Assembly (NCBI GenBank): GCA_900547585.1
Contig: URHD01000016.1
Span: 1 to 29,855 of the forward strand
Reading direction: 5' to 3'
Length of the DNA: 29,855 nucleotides
Origin: an uncultured bacterium
GTDB taxonomy: Bacteria; Cyanobacteriota; Vampirovibrionia; Gastranaerophilales; Gastranaerophilaceae
Shown: in pieces, positions 20,102 to 28,595 of the stretch
Layout of the letters: the number at the start of each line of letters is the position of its first letter
Position numbering within the stretch: the first letter of the stretch is position 1
Translations under genes and position numbers: made by a program
The notes under the pieces: generated by a model
The model's database searches: none
The model's input: the letters and a program-made list of their open reading frames with translations, nothing else
What the model was told of the DNA's origin: nothing

Positions 20102-21913
20102 TTATAGGCTAAATTTTTGTTTTTTTATAAACTTATTTCTTTCAGATGTGGGAAAAACATACTTTGCCAATCTTAAAAACGCAAAAAATACACAGTTAAA
20201 CAGTTCAACTGTATACTGTTCAGGAATCAACCCCCCGTGTGCGATTTCATTGCGCAAATTCATACCTTCTTTAGCAATAAACAAGTACCTAAAAAACAGC
20301 AGATCATTAAAATCAAACTTTTGAATAACAAAATCATCATATAGTAAAAAATTTAAATCTTTTTCCCGAATAATACCGTTTTCTTGTGGAATAGATGATA
20401 TTGTAGGTTGCTTGTGACAGGCTAGATAATGTCTTATCCAAGTTTCAAATTTCAGAACGAGGCTATCTGTTATAGTTACCAAATATGGATAATATATTTT
20501 AGGATTTTCAAAGCTTTTAGTCATTTCATCAAAGTAGGTTTCAAAAATTGATATAATCGCTGCACTCCAGTTATATTTTATTCGTTTATTTTTTGAAACA
20601 GATTTAGGAATTAAATCAAAAAAGCAGCTATAATTCATCAAAAATGCCATTAGGTCTTGAAAGTTAAATTTATTTTCTCTTATTCCCTCGATGAATATAT
20701 GGTGAATGATAAATTGATATAATTGCCAAAAATTTGAATAATTACGCAATAATACATCCTGTTCCGTTTTTGATGATGATATTTTAGCCGGATGCATATT
20801 ATGATCAAGATATGATGTAGGCATTATATCTGTTAAGCAGCCATATTTATTTTTAAGGCTGTCTAATGTTGGATAAAAGATATTCGAAGCTGACAAAATT
20901 TTAAAAATCTCGATAGGTTTATTATTTAAAACATCTTTAGCAGTATCAATAAAAGGTTCTGTATCAATAGACTGCCCGAACTCGGAAATTTCCAATTTGT
21001 CTTTAAACGTTATATATTTTTGTTCCAGTAGCTTTACTTTGTTTGTATATTTATTCATTATTCGAGAGTAATGCTTTATTGCGTCAATGCACCAAGAGCG
21101 GGCAGCCATATTTGAATTTGCGGTATCCATTGATTTTACCAGGGACTTTCCTAACAAATCATCCCATGGATATGACAATTTCCCTCTTTTCTCATCGATT
21201 TTATGAGCATATTGGTCAACAATGCTAATCACATAGTGATAATCACCTGCTTTAAATTTAATATTAGCTAAATTCCAAAAAATATCATCTATTCCATCAA
21301 AATCAGATTTTTTAAACAATTTATTGTAATCTAGCATTTGCGATATTATTGTAACGATAAGATAATGATAGAGTGTAACATTACTATCAATTCGAACGAG
21401 TTCCAATATGAACTGTTTAATATCTTTTTGTGCAGGTGATTTAGATATTACAGCTAAATGTAAAAGTTTTTTCAGTATATCAATTATTGAATGAACAAAA
21501 TCTTCCGATGAAGAATTTGACAAACCTTTTGCAGCTTCTTTTAATGCCATAAAGTAATCTTCTACCGCCTGCTGAATGTATTTTCTATATTGACTTTCAT
21601 TAGAGTAGTATAATATTTCCGAGTATATTGCTTTAAGAAGATAATTTGATGTGTTTTCTATTCTTTGCGTTACATATTCATAATTTTGGGAGATTATACC
21701 GTAAGCTTTATCCATCCAATCTGATTTTTTGTTCTTGATATGTTCAGCAATTGAAAAAATAGCACATTCTATATCAATTTTTGTTTTAATATCATCAGAA
21801 AAATTATCTTTTCTTTTGGATTTCATAAATACTGTCATTGAGTAAAGATGGTCTAATATTTTAACGTTATTTTCTAAGTATTTATGAATTTCTGATAAAT
21901 CTTTTTCTGCCAT
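20102..21913 (-). CDS. DUF4209-type protein with a HEPN-like RNxxxHG motif
   Basis: From ATG 21913 the protein has 603 residues, mostly helical, with no signal peptide or membrane segment. Near the C-terminus it contains FFRYLFIAKEGMNLRNEIAHG; R554, N555, H559 and G560 give RNxxxHG, the hallmark of DUF4209. The spacing R-x4-H also fits the catalytic motif of HEPN ribonucleases, many of which act in toxin-antitoxin and anti-phage systems. The N-terminal region (about 1-230) is a helical repeat-like domain of unknown role. The gene is visibly A+T-richer than all its neighbours, using many ATA, TTA and AAT codons, and lies between tRNA-Glu and mscL as a single gene, so recent transfer is likely. 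The longer reading frame to 22033 crosses the promoter and a hairpin and is rejected. RNase or defence activity is inferred, not shown. Confidence 0.85.
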   Translation of the reverse strand: MAEKDLSEIHKYLENNVKILDHLYSMTVFMKSKRKDNFSDDIKTKIDIECAIFSIAEHIKNKKSDWMDKAYGIISQNYEYVTQRIENTSNYLLKAIYSEILYYSNESQYRKYIQQAVEDYFMALKEAAKGLSNSSSEDFVHSIIDILKKLLHLAVISKSPAQKDIKQFILELVRIDSNVTLYHYLIVTIISQMLDYNKLFKKSDFDGIDDIFWNLANIKFKAGDYHYVISIVDQYAHKIDEKRGKLSYPWDDLLGKSLVKSMDTANSNMAARSWCIDAIKHYSRIMNKYTNKVKLLEQKYITFKDKLEISEFGQSIDTEPFIDTAKDVLNNKPIEIFKILSASNIFYPTLDSLKNKYGCLTDIMPTSYLDHNMHPAKISSSKTEQDVLLRNYSNFWQLYQFIIHHIFIEGIRENKFNFQDLMAFLMNYSCFFDLIPKSVSKNKRIKYNWSAAIISIFETYFDEMTKSFENPKIYYPYLVTITDSLVLKFETWIRHYLACHKQPTISSIPQENGIIREKDLNFLLYDDFVIQKFDFNDLLFFRYLFIAKEGMNLRNEIAHGGLIPEQYTVELFNCVFFAFLRLAKYVFPTSERNKFIKKQKFSL

Positions 21914-21935
21914 AGCTTCTACCCCGAATAAGTAA

Positions 21936-21944
21936 ATTATAGCA
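21936..21944 (-). promoter_or_regulatory. Extended -10 (TGCTATAAT) of the DUF4209 gene
   Basis: The minus strand reads TGC then TATAAT (21941-21936). Start is expected near 21929, a leader of about 16 nt with GGGG before the ATG at 21913. Confidence 0.6.
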
Positions 21945-21950
21945 TATTTT

Positions 21951-21981
21951 GCAGGCATGCCGGCAGCTGACATATGCCTGC
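21951..21981. repeat. Hairpin upstream of the DUF4209 gene
   Basis: GCAGGCAT (21951-21958) and ATGCCTGC (21974-21981) are exact inverted copies with a 15-nt loop GCCGGCAGCTGACAT. On the minus strand it sits directly upstream of the -10 box, where an operator would be. It is G+C-rich compared with the gene, so it could also mark the edge of the acquired segment. Confidence 0.55.
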
Positions 21982-22060
21982 ACCGCCTTCCCCAGTCAGA
22001 AAACTGCTGCATAGCGACAACAATTTGGTTCAAAAATTTTTCAATTGAAGCACCATTTAA

Positions 22061-22087
22061 AAAAAAGAGCTTAAAAGCTCTTTTTTT
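22061..22087. terminator. Bidirectional terminator after mscL
   Basis: AAAAAAGAGCTT-AA-AAGCTCTTTTTTT. The stem is flanked by A- and T-tracts, so it functions on both strands; on the minus strand it ends mscL. Confidence 0.85.
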
Positions 22088-22098
22088 ATTGCCATTTT

Positions 22099-22575
22099 TT
22101 ACAAATCAGCCGTGCAATACGGGCATTTTGTCGCCTTTATGTCAATGACAGAAAAACATCTCGGGCAGGATTTTGTCGTGCATTCTTCGTCTTTTGCGCA
22201 TTCGGTTTTTGAGGCTCTGAGCTTATTTATCGCCTTAATCATTATAAACACGGCAAATGCAACAAGAATAAACGAAATCAGCGTGTTGATAAAAATTCCG
22301 TAATTTATTGTGACAGCACCTGCAGCCTGCGCAGCCTCGAGGGACGGGTATTTCAGGATTTCACCGTTAGTATCGGGCAAAGTCAGATATAAATTAGAAA
22401 AATCGACCTTTCCCATCATCCAGCCCAACGGCGGCATGATAACGTCTTTCACCATTGAATCAATAATTTTCCCAAAAGCCGCACCAATAATTATACCCAC
22501 AGCCATATCAACCACGTTGCCTCTAAGCGCAAAAGTCTTGAATTCATTCAAATTTCTTTTCAAAAAACCCGTCAT
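22099..22575 (-). CDS. mscL: Large-conductance mechanosensitive channel MscL with C-terminal zinc ribbon
   Basis: MscL opens under membrane tension to release solutes during hypo-osmotic shock. From ATG 22575 (AAGGAGG 5-6 nt upstream) the protein has 158 residues. The N-terminal helix reads MTGFLKRNLNEFKTFALRGN, TM1 has VVDMAVGIIIGAAFGKIIDS, the periplasmic loop follows, and TM2 is GIFINTLISFILVAFAVFIMIKAINKL. The tail then carries a zinc-ribbon-like CPRC...CPYC pattern in place of a plain helical bundle. The ATG seven codons earlier overlaps the -10 box, so it is not used. MscL normally ends in a short amphipathic helix; zinc-ribbon tails occur in some lineages. Confidence 0.95.
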   Translation of the reverse strand: MTGFLKRNLNEFKTFALRGNVVDMAVGIIIGAAFGKIIDSMVKDVIMPPLGWMMGKVDFSNLYLTLPDTNGEILKYPSLEAAQAAGAVTINYGIFINTLISFILVAFAVFIMIKAINKLRASKTECAKDEECTTKSCPRCFSVIDIKATKCPYCTADL

Positions 22576-22594
22576 GTGAACCTCCTTTTGTTGC

Positions 22595-22600
22595 ATTATA
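22595..22600 (-). promoter_or_regulatory. Candidate -10 (TATAAT) of mscL
   Basis: On the minus strand TATAAT occupies 22600-22595. A start near 22588 would put the AAGGAGG almost at the 5' end of the transcript. A second TATAAT lies about 25 bp further upstream. Confidence 0.45.
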
Positions 22601-22725
22601 AATTATTCCAAAAAATTTTTAAATTATATGACAGAATAACAGACAAAGGCAGATTGCACCAATCACAAAGCCTGGATTATTAAGTTTTTTATCATATAGT
22701 TTGCCTTTATACGCAGAATTTTATC

Positions 22726-22734
22726 TGCTATAAT
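22726..22734 (+). promoter_or_regulatory. Extended -10 (TGCTATAAT) of the addB-addA-like operon
   Basis: TG at 22726-22727 and TATAAT at 22729-22734. Start is expected near 22741, exactly at AGGAGG (22741-22746), so the leader is only about 10 nt. Confidence 0.65.
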
Positions 22735-22750
22735 TTTGTGAGGAGGCAAA

Positions 22751-25345
22751 ATGGCAAAGATTTTTAATAATTCTGCATTTTTTTCGGGGTTGCTGAACAC
22801 AATTTTCAAAGAAGTTGATTTAGGAAAAACGCTGCTTTCCGACTATCTTGCGCAAAATCTCCTCGCACAAATTTGCAAAAATCACTTTTCCGAACACAAA
22901 ATCCTTAAAAACCTCCTGAAATCGCCCGCATTTTTTAAAGAATTGCACACGATTTTTTCAAATTTCACCCTGAATTCAATCTCGCCCGCAGAACTGCTCA
23001 ATGCTGCTGAAAATCTCGAAAAAACCGACAAAGAGCGGCTTTTGCCAATCATAAGTACTTATGAAAAATACCAAAAAATTCTGACCCAAAACGATTTTCT
23101 GGACAATGCGTCAGCCTGCGGATTTTTGCTTGAAAATATCGATAAAATTGAAAATTATAAAACCAATGAACCCGTATTTGCCAGCAGATTCGACGATTTG
23201 GGTGAAAAACAGATTGCACTTCTTGAAAAACTTTATGAAAAAGTTATTCCGGCAAAACCTCCGGAAATTACCGCACAAAACCGTGAATCTTTTGTTTATG
23301 AGGATATTCTCGGCGAAATTGAGGGGATTGGCGAAAAAATCAGAACGCTTGGCGCAAACGGTGCAAAGCTAAATGAAATCGGGATTTTTATAAGGGATAT
23401 TAATACGCGCCAAAAGCTTGCAGGGCTGTTTAAAACCCTTGAAATACCTACTGACGCAGGGATTTCAAGCGAAAATTTTGAAAATTTTAAACGAACTCTC
23501 GCAAGAAATTTCAAAATCTGCAAAATCCTTGAAAATATGGGACTGGAAGAATTTTCCACAAACGGATTCGCTCTAAAACGGCGTCTGCCGCGTTCTGACG
23601 AGGAGATTCTGAATGAAGAACTGAATTTTCACCTGAAAAACCTGCTGACCGAAATGCTGGAAGACAGCTTTGTGCGTGACCGCCTGCTTTCATTGCAGGA
23701 CGCGGCCCAGCCGTTTTTAAATCTGCTGTTTTCAAATATTGAACTTTTAAACGAGAACCAGAAATCCGCACTTTTGCAGGAAATCGGCGCCATAAAAGGG
23801 TTTTACTCGCTTTATGTTGAAGAAAAATACCTCGAAGCTGTTTCAATTACCGCAGCAAAATTCAATATCGGAAAAGAACCGCTCGCCGCAATCCTCGGGC
23901 GGATAAAGGGGATTTTTTCAATCTATAAAAATATTTTCGAAACAAAACTTCCCGCCGAAATGCTGGTGGAAATTGCCGAAAACTCCGGTGAAAACAGGAC
24001 GCCGGAAGGAGATTTCGTTTCGATTTGCGCTTTTGGAACGCATAAAAGTTGCAAATACGTATTTATCCCCGCAATGACCGAAAACGCGCTTCCGCAGAAA
24101 AACAGCGCCGTAAACCTGCTTTCGCCCGAGGGGAGCAAAAAACTTTCTTCATTATTGGGCAAAATTCACCCGCAATACCGTTTTTTCACAAAAACAGACG
24201 AGCAGCATCTTGAAGAAGAATGGCTTATTTTCCGCGAAGCCTGTGCGTGCGCAAAAGAATACATCTGTTTTTCAACACATAAATTTGAGGACAAAAAGAG
24301 CTGCGCGCCGTCAGCTTATTTTTTGCAAACAGCAAAAGCGCCGGTATATGTTGAAAAAAATGAAGAAAACAACACAAAATTATACAAAAATTCGTCTTTT
24401 ATACAGCAGAGCCCTGAAAAAGTTATAAATGAAGATGAAATTTTAAAACTCAATCCCTCTGCGGTTTCCACATACCTAAAATGTCCGAAAAAGTATTATT
24501 TTAAGGGACTTTTAAACCTGAAAGAACAGTCAACATTTGCAGCAAACTACGGAAACATCGTTCATGCGGTGCTTGAAGTGTTTTTGAGCAAGTATCTCGA
24601 CAGTTTCAACAGGGAAACGATGTTTGTGCTTTCCGATATTCTGTTTAATTCTGTTAATGACCCGCAAACCGCTCAGGAAGCAGGTTTTTCAGAGTTGATT
24701 ATTGAACTTGTCAGCGCAACCGAAAAACTTGCGCTTGCACAGATGAAAATGAATTTTGAAAATGCAATTGAAGAATTATACAAAAACGGATGGTTTTCTG
24801 CAGCGCCTGACAGGGCCTTTTGTGAATTACCATTTTCTTTCAAGGCTCCGGAGCTAAGCGGGGTGGTTTTTGACGGACGCATTGACGCAATGCTCGAGAA
24901 AAACGGTGAATTTTCAATTATTGATTTCAAAACAGGCAAAAACAAAGATAATGACCTGAATTACGCGCTAAGTGAATACGGCGTGAATTTTTTCACAAAA
25001 ACAGGGCGCACACCGTTGAATATCGAGGATTACCAGAAAAAATACGACTACCAAATCCCGATTTACTACCTCGCAAGCCAGAATGCGCAAAATCTTGCGG
25101 AATTTAAAGGCAAAGTCGCAAAACTCGGGCTTGAATACATAAGACCCAAAAACCTCCACGGCGGCTACAGGGACGATTTTGCTCCCGCTGATACAGTAGA
25201 AATGTACAGGTACAAAATTCTGGAAAATCTCAAAAAAACAGTTATAGACAAAATCAAAGAAAGCGAAGAATTCGCCTGCGCTGACGATTTTCAGTGCGCA
25301 GAATGCACATTTGCGTGCCTTTGCGACCGGAGGGAGGACGAATGA
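22751..25345 (+). CDS. addB: AddB-like helicase/PD-(D/E)XK exonuclease
   Basis: AddB pairs with AddA in the helicase-nuclease that resects double-strand ends and loads RecA. This 864-residue version is shorter than Bacillus subtilis AddB (about 1166). The first 560 residues resemble an inactivated UvrD-like domain (EDILGEIEGIGEKIRTLG; KYVFIPAMTENALPQ). The C-terminus is a RecB-family nuclease with H605 (NIVHAVLEVF), D708 and D712 (FDGRID), D725-F-K727 (IIDFKTGK) and YDYQIPIYYL. The cysteine set C578 and C849-x2-C852-x5-C858 matches the AddB iron-sulfur cluster, which locks the nuclease fold. An extended -10 with AGGAGG defines the start. The last four bases overlap the AddA-like start (ATGA). 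As the partner has no nuclease domain, this is the only nuclease site of the pair. Confidence 0.85.
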   Translation: MAKIFNNSAFFSGLLNTIFKEVDLGKTLLSDYLAQNLLAQICKNHFSEHKILKNLLKSPAFFKELHTIFSNFTLNSISPAELLNAAENLEKTDKERLLPIISTYEKYQKILTQNDFLDNASACGFLLENIDKIENYKTNEPVFASRFDDLGEKQIALLEKLYEKVIPAKPPEITAQNRESFVYEDILGEIEGIGEKIRTLGANGAKLNEIGIFIRDINTRQKLAGLFKTLEIPTDAGISSENFENFKRTLARNFKICKILENMGLEEFSTNGFALKRRLPRSDEEILNEELNFHLKNLLTEMLEDSFVRDRLLSLQDAAQPFLNLLFSNIELLNENQKSALLQEIGAIKGFYSLYVEEKYLEAVSITAAKFNIGKEPLAAILGRIKGIFSIYKNIFETKLPAEMLVEIAENSGENRTPEGDFVSICAFGTHKSCKYVFIPAMTENALPQKNSAVNLLSPEGSKKLSSLLGKIHPQYRFFTKTDEQHLEEEWLIFREACACAKEYICFSTHKFEDKKSCAPSAYFLQTAKAPVYVEKNEENNTKLYKNSSFIQQSPEKVINEDEILKLNPSAVSTYLKCPKKYYFKGLLNLKEQSTFAANYGNIVHAVLEVFLSKYLDSFNRETMFVLSDILFNSVNDPQTAQEAGFSELIIELVSATEKLALAQMKMNFENAIEELYKNGWFSAAPDRAFCELPFSFKAPELSGVVFDGRIDAMLEKNGEFSIIDFKTGKNKDNDLNYALSEYGVNFFTKTGRTPLNIEDYQKKYDYQIPIYYLASQNAQNLAEFKGKVAKLGLEYIRPKNLHGGYRDDFAPADTVEMYRYKILENLKKTVIDKIKESEEFACADDFQCAECTFACLCDRREDE

Positions 25346-27840
25346 TTGAAGATTTAATAAAAGAACTCAACCCGCAGCAGGTAAAAGCCGTCCTGAATCC
25401 TTGCCAATCCTGCACAAAAATCGTTGCAGGCGCAGGAACAGGAAAAACAAAAATCATCTCAAAAAGGTTCACAAAACTGGTGCTCGAGCTCGAAAACGAG
25501 GGTGTAAAAAATCCTGCACAGCGGATTCTGGTAATAACTTTCACGGATAAAGCAGCAGGCGAGATGAAAGGGCGAATTATTTCCGAGCTTGAGAATTCAA
25601 CAGCGGGCGCAGGCAATCAGGATTTGTGGATTTCGACCTTTCATAGTTTTTGCAGCAGAATTCTGAAAAAACACTCCATTGACGCAGGTCTTTCGCCCTC
25701 TTTCAAGCTCGCAGAGGAAACAACCCTCGCAAACCTTTACGAAAACATACTGAAACGCATACGATACGGCGAAATTGAACAAATTAAAGATTTTAAAGAA
25801 ATTTGTGAAAATCTGGGGATTGACGGGGCGATTCTGGGGGTTGAAAGCCTGAAAAACCTTGCTACGCTGGAGGACATTGACTCGATTCTTGCGCAAGTTT
25901 CAGAAATTATTAAAAAAATCAAATCACTGGGGCTCACACCCAAAGAATTTTACGAAAAATCCGTAAATGCAATAAAAAGGCTCTCGCTGGTTCTTGAAAA
26001 CACGCCTTTTAAATTTGAATCAAAAGAAGATTACGCGCAGTTTTGGAGCGAGCATTTCAGAGAATATACGGACGATTTTTGCGATTTTGACACTGGGGTT
26101 TTTGACGAAATCGCAAGCACAAAGGTGATTCTGGACAAATTCGGTAAAAGAAAAGCCTCCGAGTACGGCTACGCGCAGGGATTTCCCGAAAATTTAAAAG
26201 AAATCGAAGAAATCGAAATCCATCTGACAAAACTCATTGCACTGATTTATGCAATTTACCAGAATGAGCTAGAACACGCTGATCTGGCGGATTTTGATGA
26301 TTTAATCAACAAAACCATCACAATTATGAAAGAAAATCCGCTGATTCGGGCTTATTATCAGGATTTTTTCAAACATATCATCATAGACGAATTTCAAGAC
26401 ACAAACGGTGCGCAGCTGGAGCTTATTGAGCTTTTGCTCAATCCTCAGGCGCCGAATCTCACTTTTGTAGGCGACAGAAAGCAGTCAATTTACGGATTTC
26501 GTCATGCTGTGATGGAGAATCTCGAAGTTCTTCACAAAAATGCGGAAAAGCGCTACGAAAGGAAGTTTGAGCCGATAAATCTTTCTTTAAACTACCGCTC
26601 GACGAGCGAGGTGCTCAACGCTGTGAATTTTGTTACGGAAAAAGAGCTCGGGCTTGAAGATGAAAAGATTTTTGCGGGAATCGACCGCCCGCCCTGCCCT
26701 GATAACGTTTTCGTCACGCCTATTGAGGGTTTTGAGAACGCTCATGAGCAAAAAGTATGCGAGGCAAAGCACATTGCCGATGAAATTTTAAAGCTAAAAG
26801 AGCGCGACGGCGCTGATTACAAGGATTTTGCCATTCTTGTAAAATCTCATGCGCAGGCGGACTTGCTGGAGAAATATCTGCAAAAAAAAGGCATTCCCGC
26901 CCTGAAAAAAGTCAACACAGGCTACTTTTTGAGCCCGGTTATAAAAAATGTGATTGCGCTTTTGAGTCTGGCAAAAAATATCAACGACGAGCTCGCTCTT
27001 GTTCGCATTTTGAAGATTTATTTCAGCGAGGCGCAGATTTACAGGTTTAAAACCGCGCTGGATAAGGTTCTGCTTGAGGAAATGGAGTTTGAGGAGCTTA
27101 AAAAGCTCAATTTAGTGCAGAAATATTTTGTCGCGGCACAAAAGCTTGAAAAAAATGAAATTGCTGAATTTTCAAAATCGCTTTTTGAAACGGTAAAGAA
27201 AGCCAGAAGCACAGCAGACAACCTTTTGGAACTTTATTACAAGCTTGTTTTTGAAATTAAGCCATATCCGCAGCTGAACGAATTTGAACTTTATAAAGCG
27301 CAAAATGAATTGCTTGTTTTTGAAAAAATCATCGCAGATTTTATGCAAACAGGCGACTACGTAAGCGCAGCAACGTTTTTGGATTACATTGAGCGAATGT
27401 CAAAGGACAAAAGCTTTGAGCTGCCGTCAGTCGCGGCAAAAGAACCTGACGCAGTACAGATTTTGACGATTCATGCGAGCAAAGGGCTTGAATTTGATTA
27501 TGTATTTGTTTGCGCAATTTCTTCCGCCTCGCGGTCTTTCGGAGGCGCAGGATTAATGACTTTCGACATGCAGTTCGGCGAAAAACCCGGATTCGGGTTG
27601 ATTTTGAACAAATTCAACGACAAAACAACCCCCAAAGCCATACTATACAAAGAAATATGGAAAAAACCGCGCGAAGAAGCCGAAGCTATGCGGCTTTTTT
27701 ACGTAGCTGTTAGCCGCGCAAAAAAATATTTAAACGTAATGAGTTTTGAGCCCTTCGGGAACAACGGTTCCATTAAACCTGCTGTGTATATTTGCAACTT
27801 GGGCGATTTTCTTATGGAAGACGCGCCGATTTTTAATTAA
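25342..27840 (+). CDS. addA: AddA-like UvrD-family helicase without a nuclease domain
   Basis: A superfamily 1A DNA helicase working with the AddB-like partner. ATG 25342 overlaps the partner's stop by ATGA, with GGAGGGAGG upstream, giving 832 residues. Motifs in order: Q motif NPQQ; Walker A AGAGTGKT; TFTDKAAGEMKGRI; TFHSFCSRIL; motif II IIIDEFQDTN; motif III FVGDRKQSIYGFR; motif IV LNYRST; motif V LTIHASKGLEFDYVFV; motif VI RLFYVAVSRAKKY. It ends soon after motif VI, while canonical AddA (about 1230 residues) goes on to a PD-(D/E)XK nuclease, which is absent here. Overlap with addB suggests translational coupling and a fixed ratio. A plain UvrD is less likely because of this pairing and the AddA-like insertion after motif II. 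Confidence 0.85.
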   Translation: MIEDLIKELNPQQVKAVLNPCQSCTKIVAGAGTGKTKIISKRFTKLVLELENEGVKNPAQRILVITFTDKAAGEMKGRIISELENSTAGAGNQDLWISTFHSFCSRILKKHSIDAGLSPSFKLAEETTLANLYENILKRIRYGEIEQIKDFKEICENLGIDGAILGVESLKNLATLEDIDSILAQVSEIIKKIKSLGLTPKEFYEKSVNAIKRLSLVLENTPFKFESKEDYAQFWSEHFREYTDDFCDFDTGVFDEIASTKVILDKFGKRKASEYGYAQGFPENLKEIEEIEIHLTKLIALIYAIYQNELEHADLADFDDLINKTITIMKENPLIRAYYQDFFKHIIIDEFQDTNGAQLELIELLLNPQAPNLTFVGDRKQSIYGFRHAVMENLEVLHKNAEKRYERKFEPINLSLNYRSTSEVLNAVNFVTEKELGLEDEKIFAGIDRPPCPDNVFVTPIEGFENAHEQKVCEAKHIADEILKLKERDGADYKDFAILVKSHAQADLLEKYLQKKGIPALKKVNTGYFLSPVIKNVIALLSLAKNINDELALVRILKIYFSEAQIYRFKTALDKVLLEEMEFEELKKLNLVQKYFVAAQKLEKNEIAEFSKSLFETVKKARSTADNLLELYYKLVFEIKPYPQLNEFELYKAQNELLVFEKIIADFMQTGDYVSAATFLDYIERMSKDKSFELPSVAAKEPDAVQILTIHASKGLEFDYVFVCAISSASRSFGGAGLMTFDMQFGEKPGFGLILNKFNDKTTPKAILYKEIWKKPREEAEAMRLFYVAVSRAKKYLNVMSFEPFGNNGSIKPAVYICNLGDFLMEDAPIFN

Positions 27841-27875
27841 GAATTGTTTTAAATATAACTCCCTTTGTATCATTA

Positions 27876-27904
27876 TTGGAAAATTTCATTTTTTATGTTA
27901 AAAT
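27876..27904 (+). promoter_or_regulatory. efp promoter
   Basis: TTGGAA (27876-27881), a 17-bp spacer and TAAAAT (27899-27904), with TG one base before the -10, so also an extended -10. Start near 27911; GAGGA about 7 nt before the ATG at 27933 is the ribosome-binding site. Confidence 0.75.
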
Positions 27905-27932
27905 CCAAAACATCAGAAAATGAGGAAAATCT

Positions 27933-28490
27933 ATGATTTCAGTAAATGATTTAAAAACAGGATTAACTATTGAACTCGACAACGGTCTGTGGTCTGTTGT
28001 TGAATTTTTACACGTAAAACCCGGTAAAGGCGCTGCTTTTGTAAGAACCAAGCTTAAAAACGTCGAATCCGGAAACGTTCTGGAAAAAACTTTCAGAGCC
28101 GGCGAAAAAGTCGCAAAAGCATCTTTGGACAAACGCGAAATGCAGTTCCTTTACAAAGAAGGAAACGACTACATCATGATGGACAACGAATCTTACGAAC
28201 AGCTCGCTGTTACAGCTGCTCACATCGGCGACGGCGTGAAATATCTTAAAGATAATATGGAAGTTTCCATCCTTATGCATGATGGACGCATCATCGGCGT
28301 AGATATCCCGAATCACGTTGAGCTTGAGGTCGTTGACACACCTCCGGCTGAAAAAGGCAACACTGCTCAGGGCGGAACTAAACCCGCAACCCTCGAAACA
28401 GGCGCAGTTGTAAACGTTCCGTTCTTCATCTCTAACGGTGACAGAATCAGAGTCGACACAAGAACCAACGAATACCTCGACAGAGCGTAA
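27933..28490 (+). CDS. efp: Elongation factor P
   Basis: EF-P relieves ribosome stalling at proline-rich sequences by entering the E site beside the P-site tRNA. The 185-residue protein has the three-domain EF-P layout: MISVNDLKTG start, KPGKGAAFVRTKLKN loop with the conserved modifiable Lys (in PGKG, near residue 32), GxxVEKTF-type strand, central OB domain and C-terminal GDRIRVDTRTNEYLDRA signature. ATG with GAGGA and its own promoter. accB follows after 105 bp, an order seen in cyanobacteria and their relatives. Whether the Lys is modified, and by what enzyme, is not visible here. Confidence 0.98.
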   Translation: MISVNDLKTGLTIELDNGLWSVVEFLHVKPGKGAAFVRTKLKNVESGNVLEKTFRAGEKVAKASLDKREMQFLYKEGNDYIMMDNESYEQLAVTAAHIGDGVKYLKDNMEVSILMHDGRIIGVDIPNHVELEVVDTPPAEKGNTAQGGTKPATLETGAVVNVPFFISNGDRIRVDTRTNEYLDRA

Positions 28491-28502
28491 AAATTAAAAA
28501 AT

Positions 28503-28566
28503 CCCCCCTAAAATAAGTCCGGGGGCACTCATTCTGAATTTTTTTCAGAATCTCCGGCAGCGCCGG
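28503..28566 (+). promoter_or_regulatory. Three consecutive hairpins between efp and accB
   Basis: In the 105-bp spacer: CCCCC (within 28503-28508) with GGGGG (28521-28525); ATTCTGAA-TTTTT-TTCAGAAT (28531-28551), a perfect 8-bp stem; and CCGGC-AGC-GCCGG (28554-28566). None is followed by a T-run, so they are not simple terminators. They may process, stabilise or attenuate the efp-accB transcript. AAAGGA at 28583-28588 follows as the accB ribosome-binding site. Confidence 0.5.
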
Positions 28567-28595
28567 TTAAGGACTACAAAATAAAGGACAAAACA

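Noticed and set aside
19990..22060. Possible att sites: the tRNA 3' end repeated on the far side of the DUF4209 gene.
   Set aside because: Only ACCATTT (7 bp) is shared between 19998-20004 and about 22051-22058, which is not enough to support integration by tRNA recombination, and no integrase is present.
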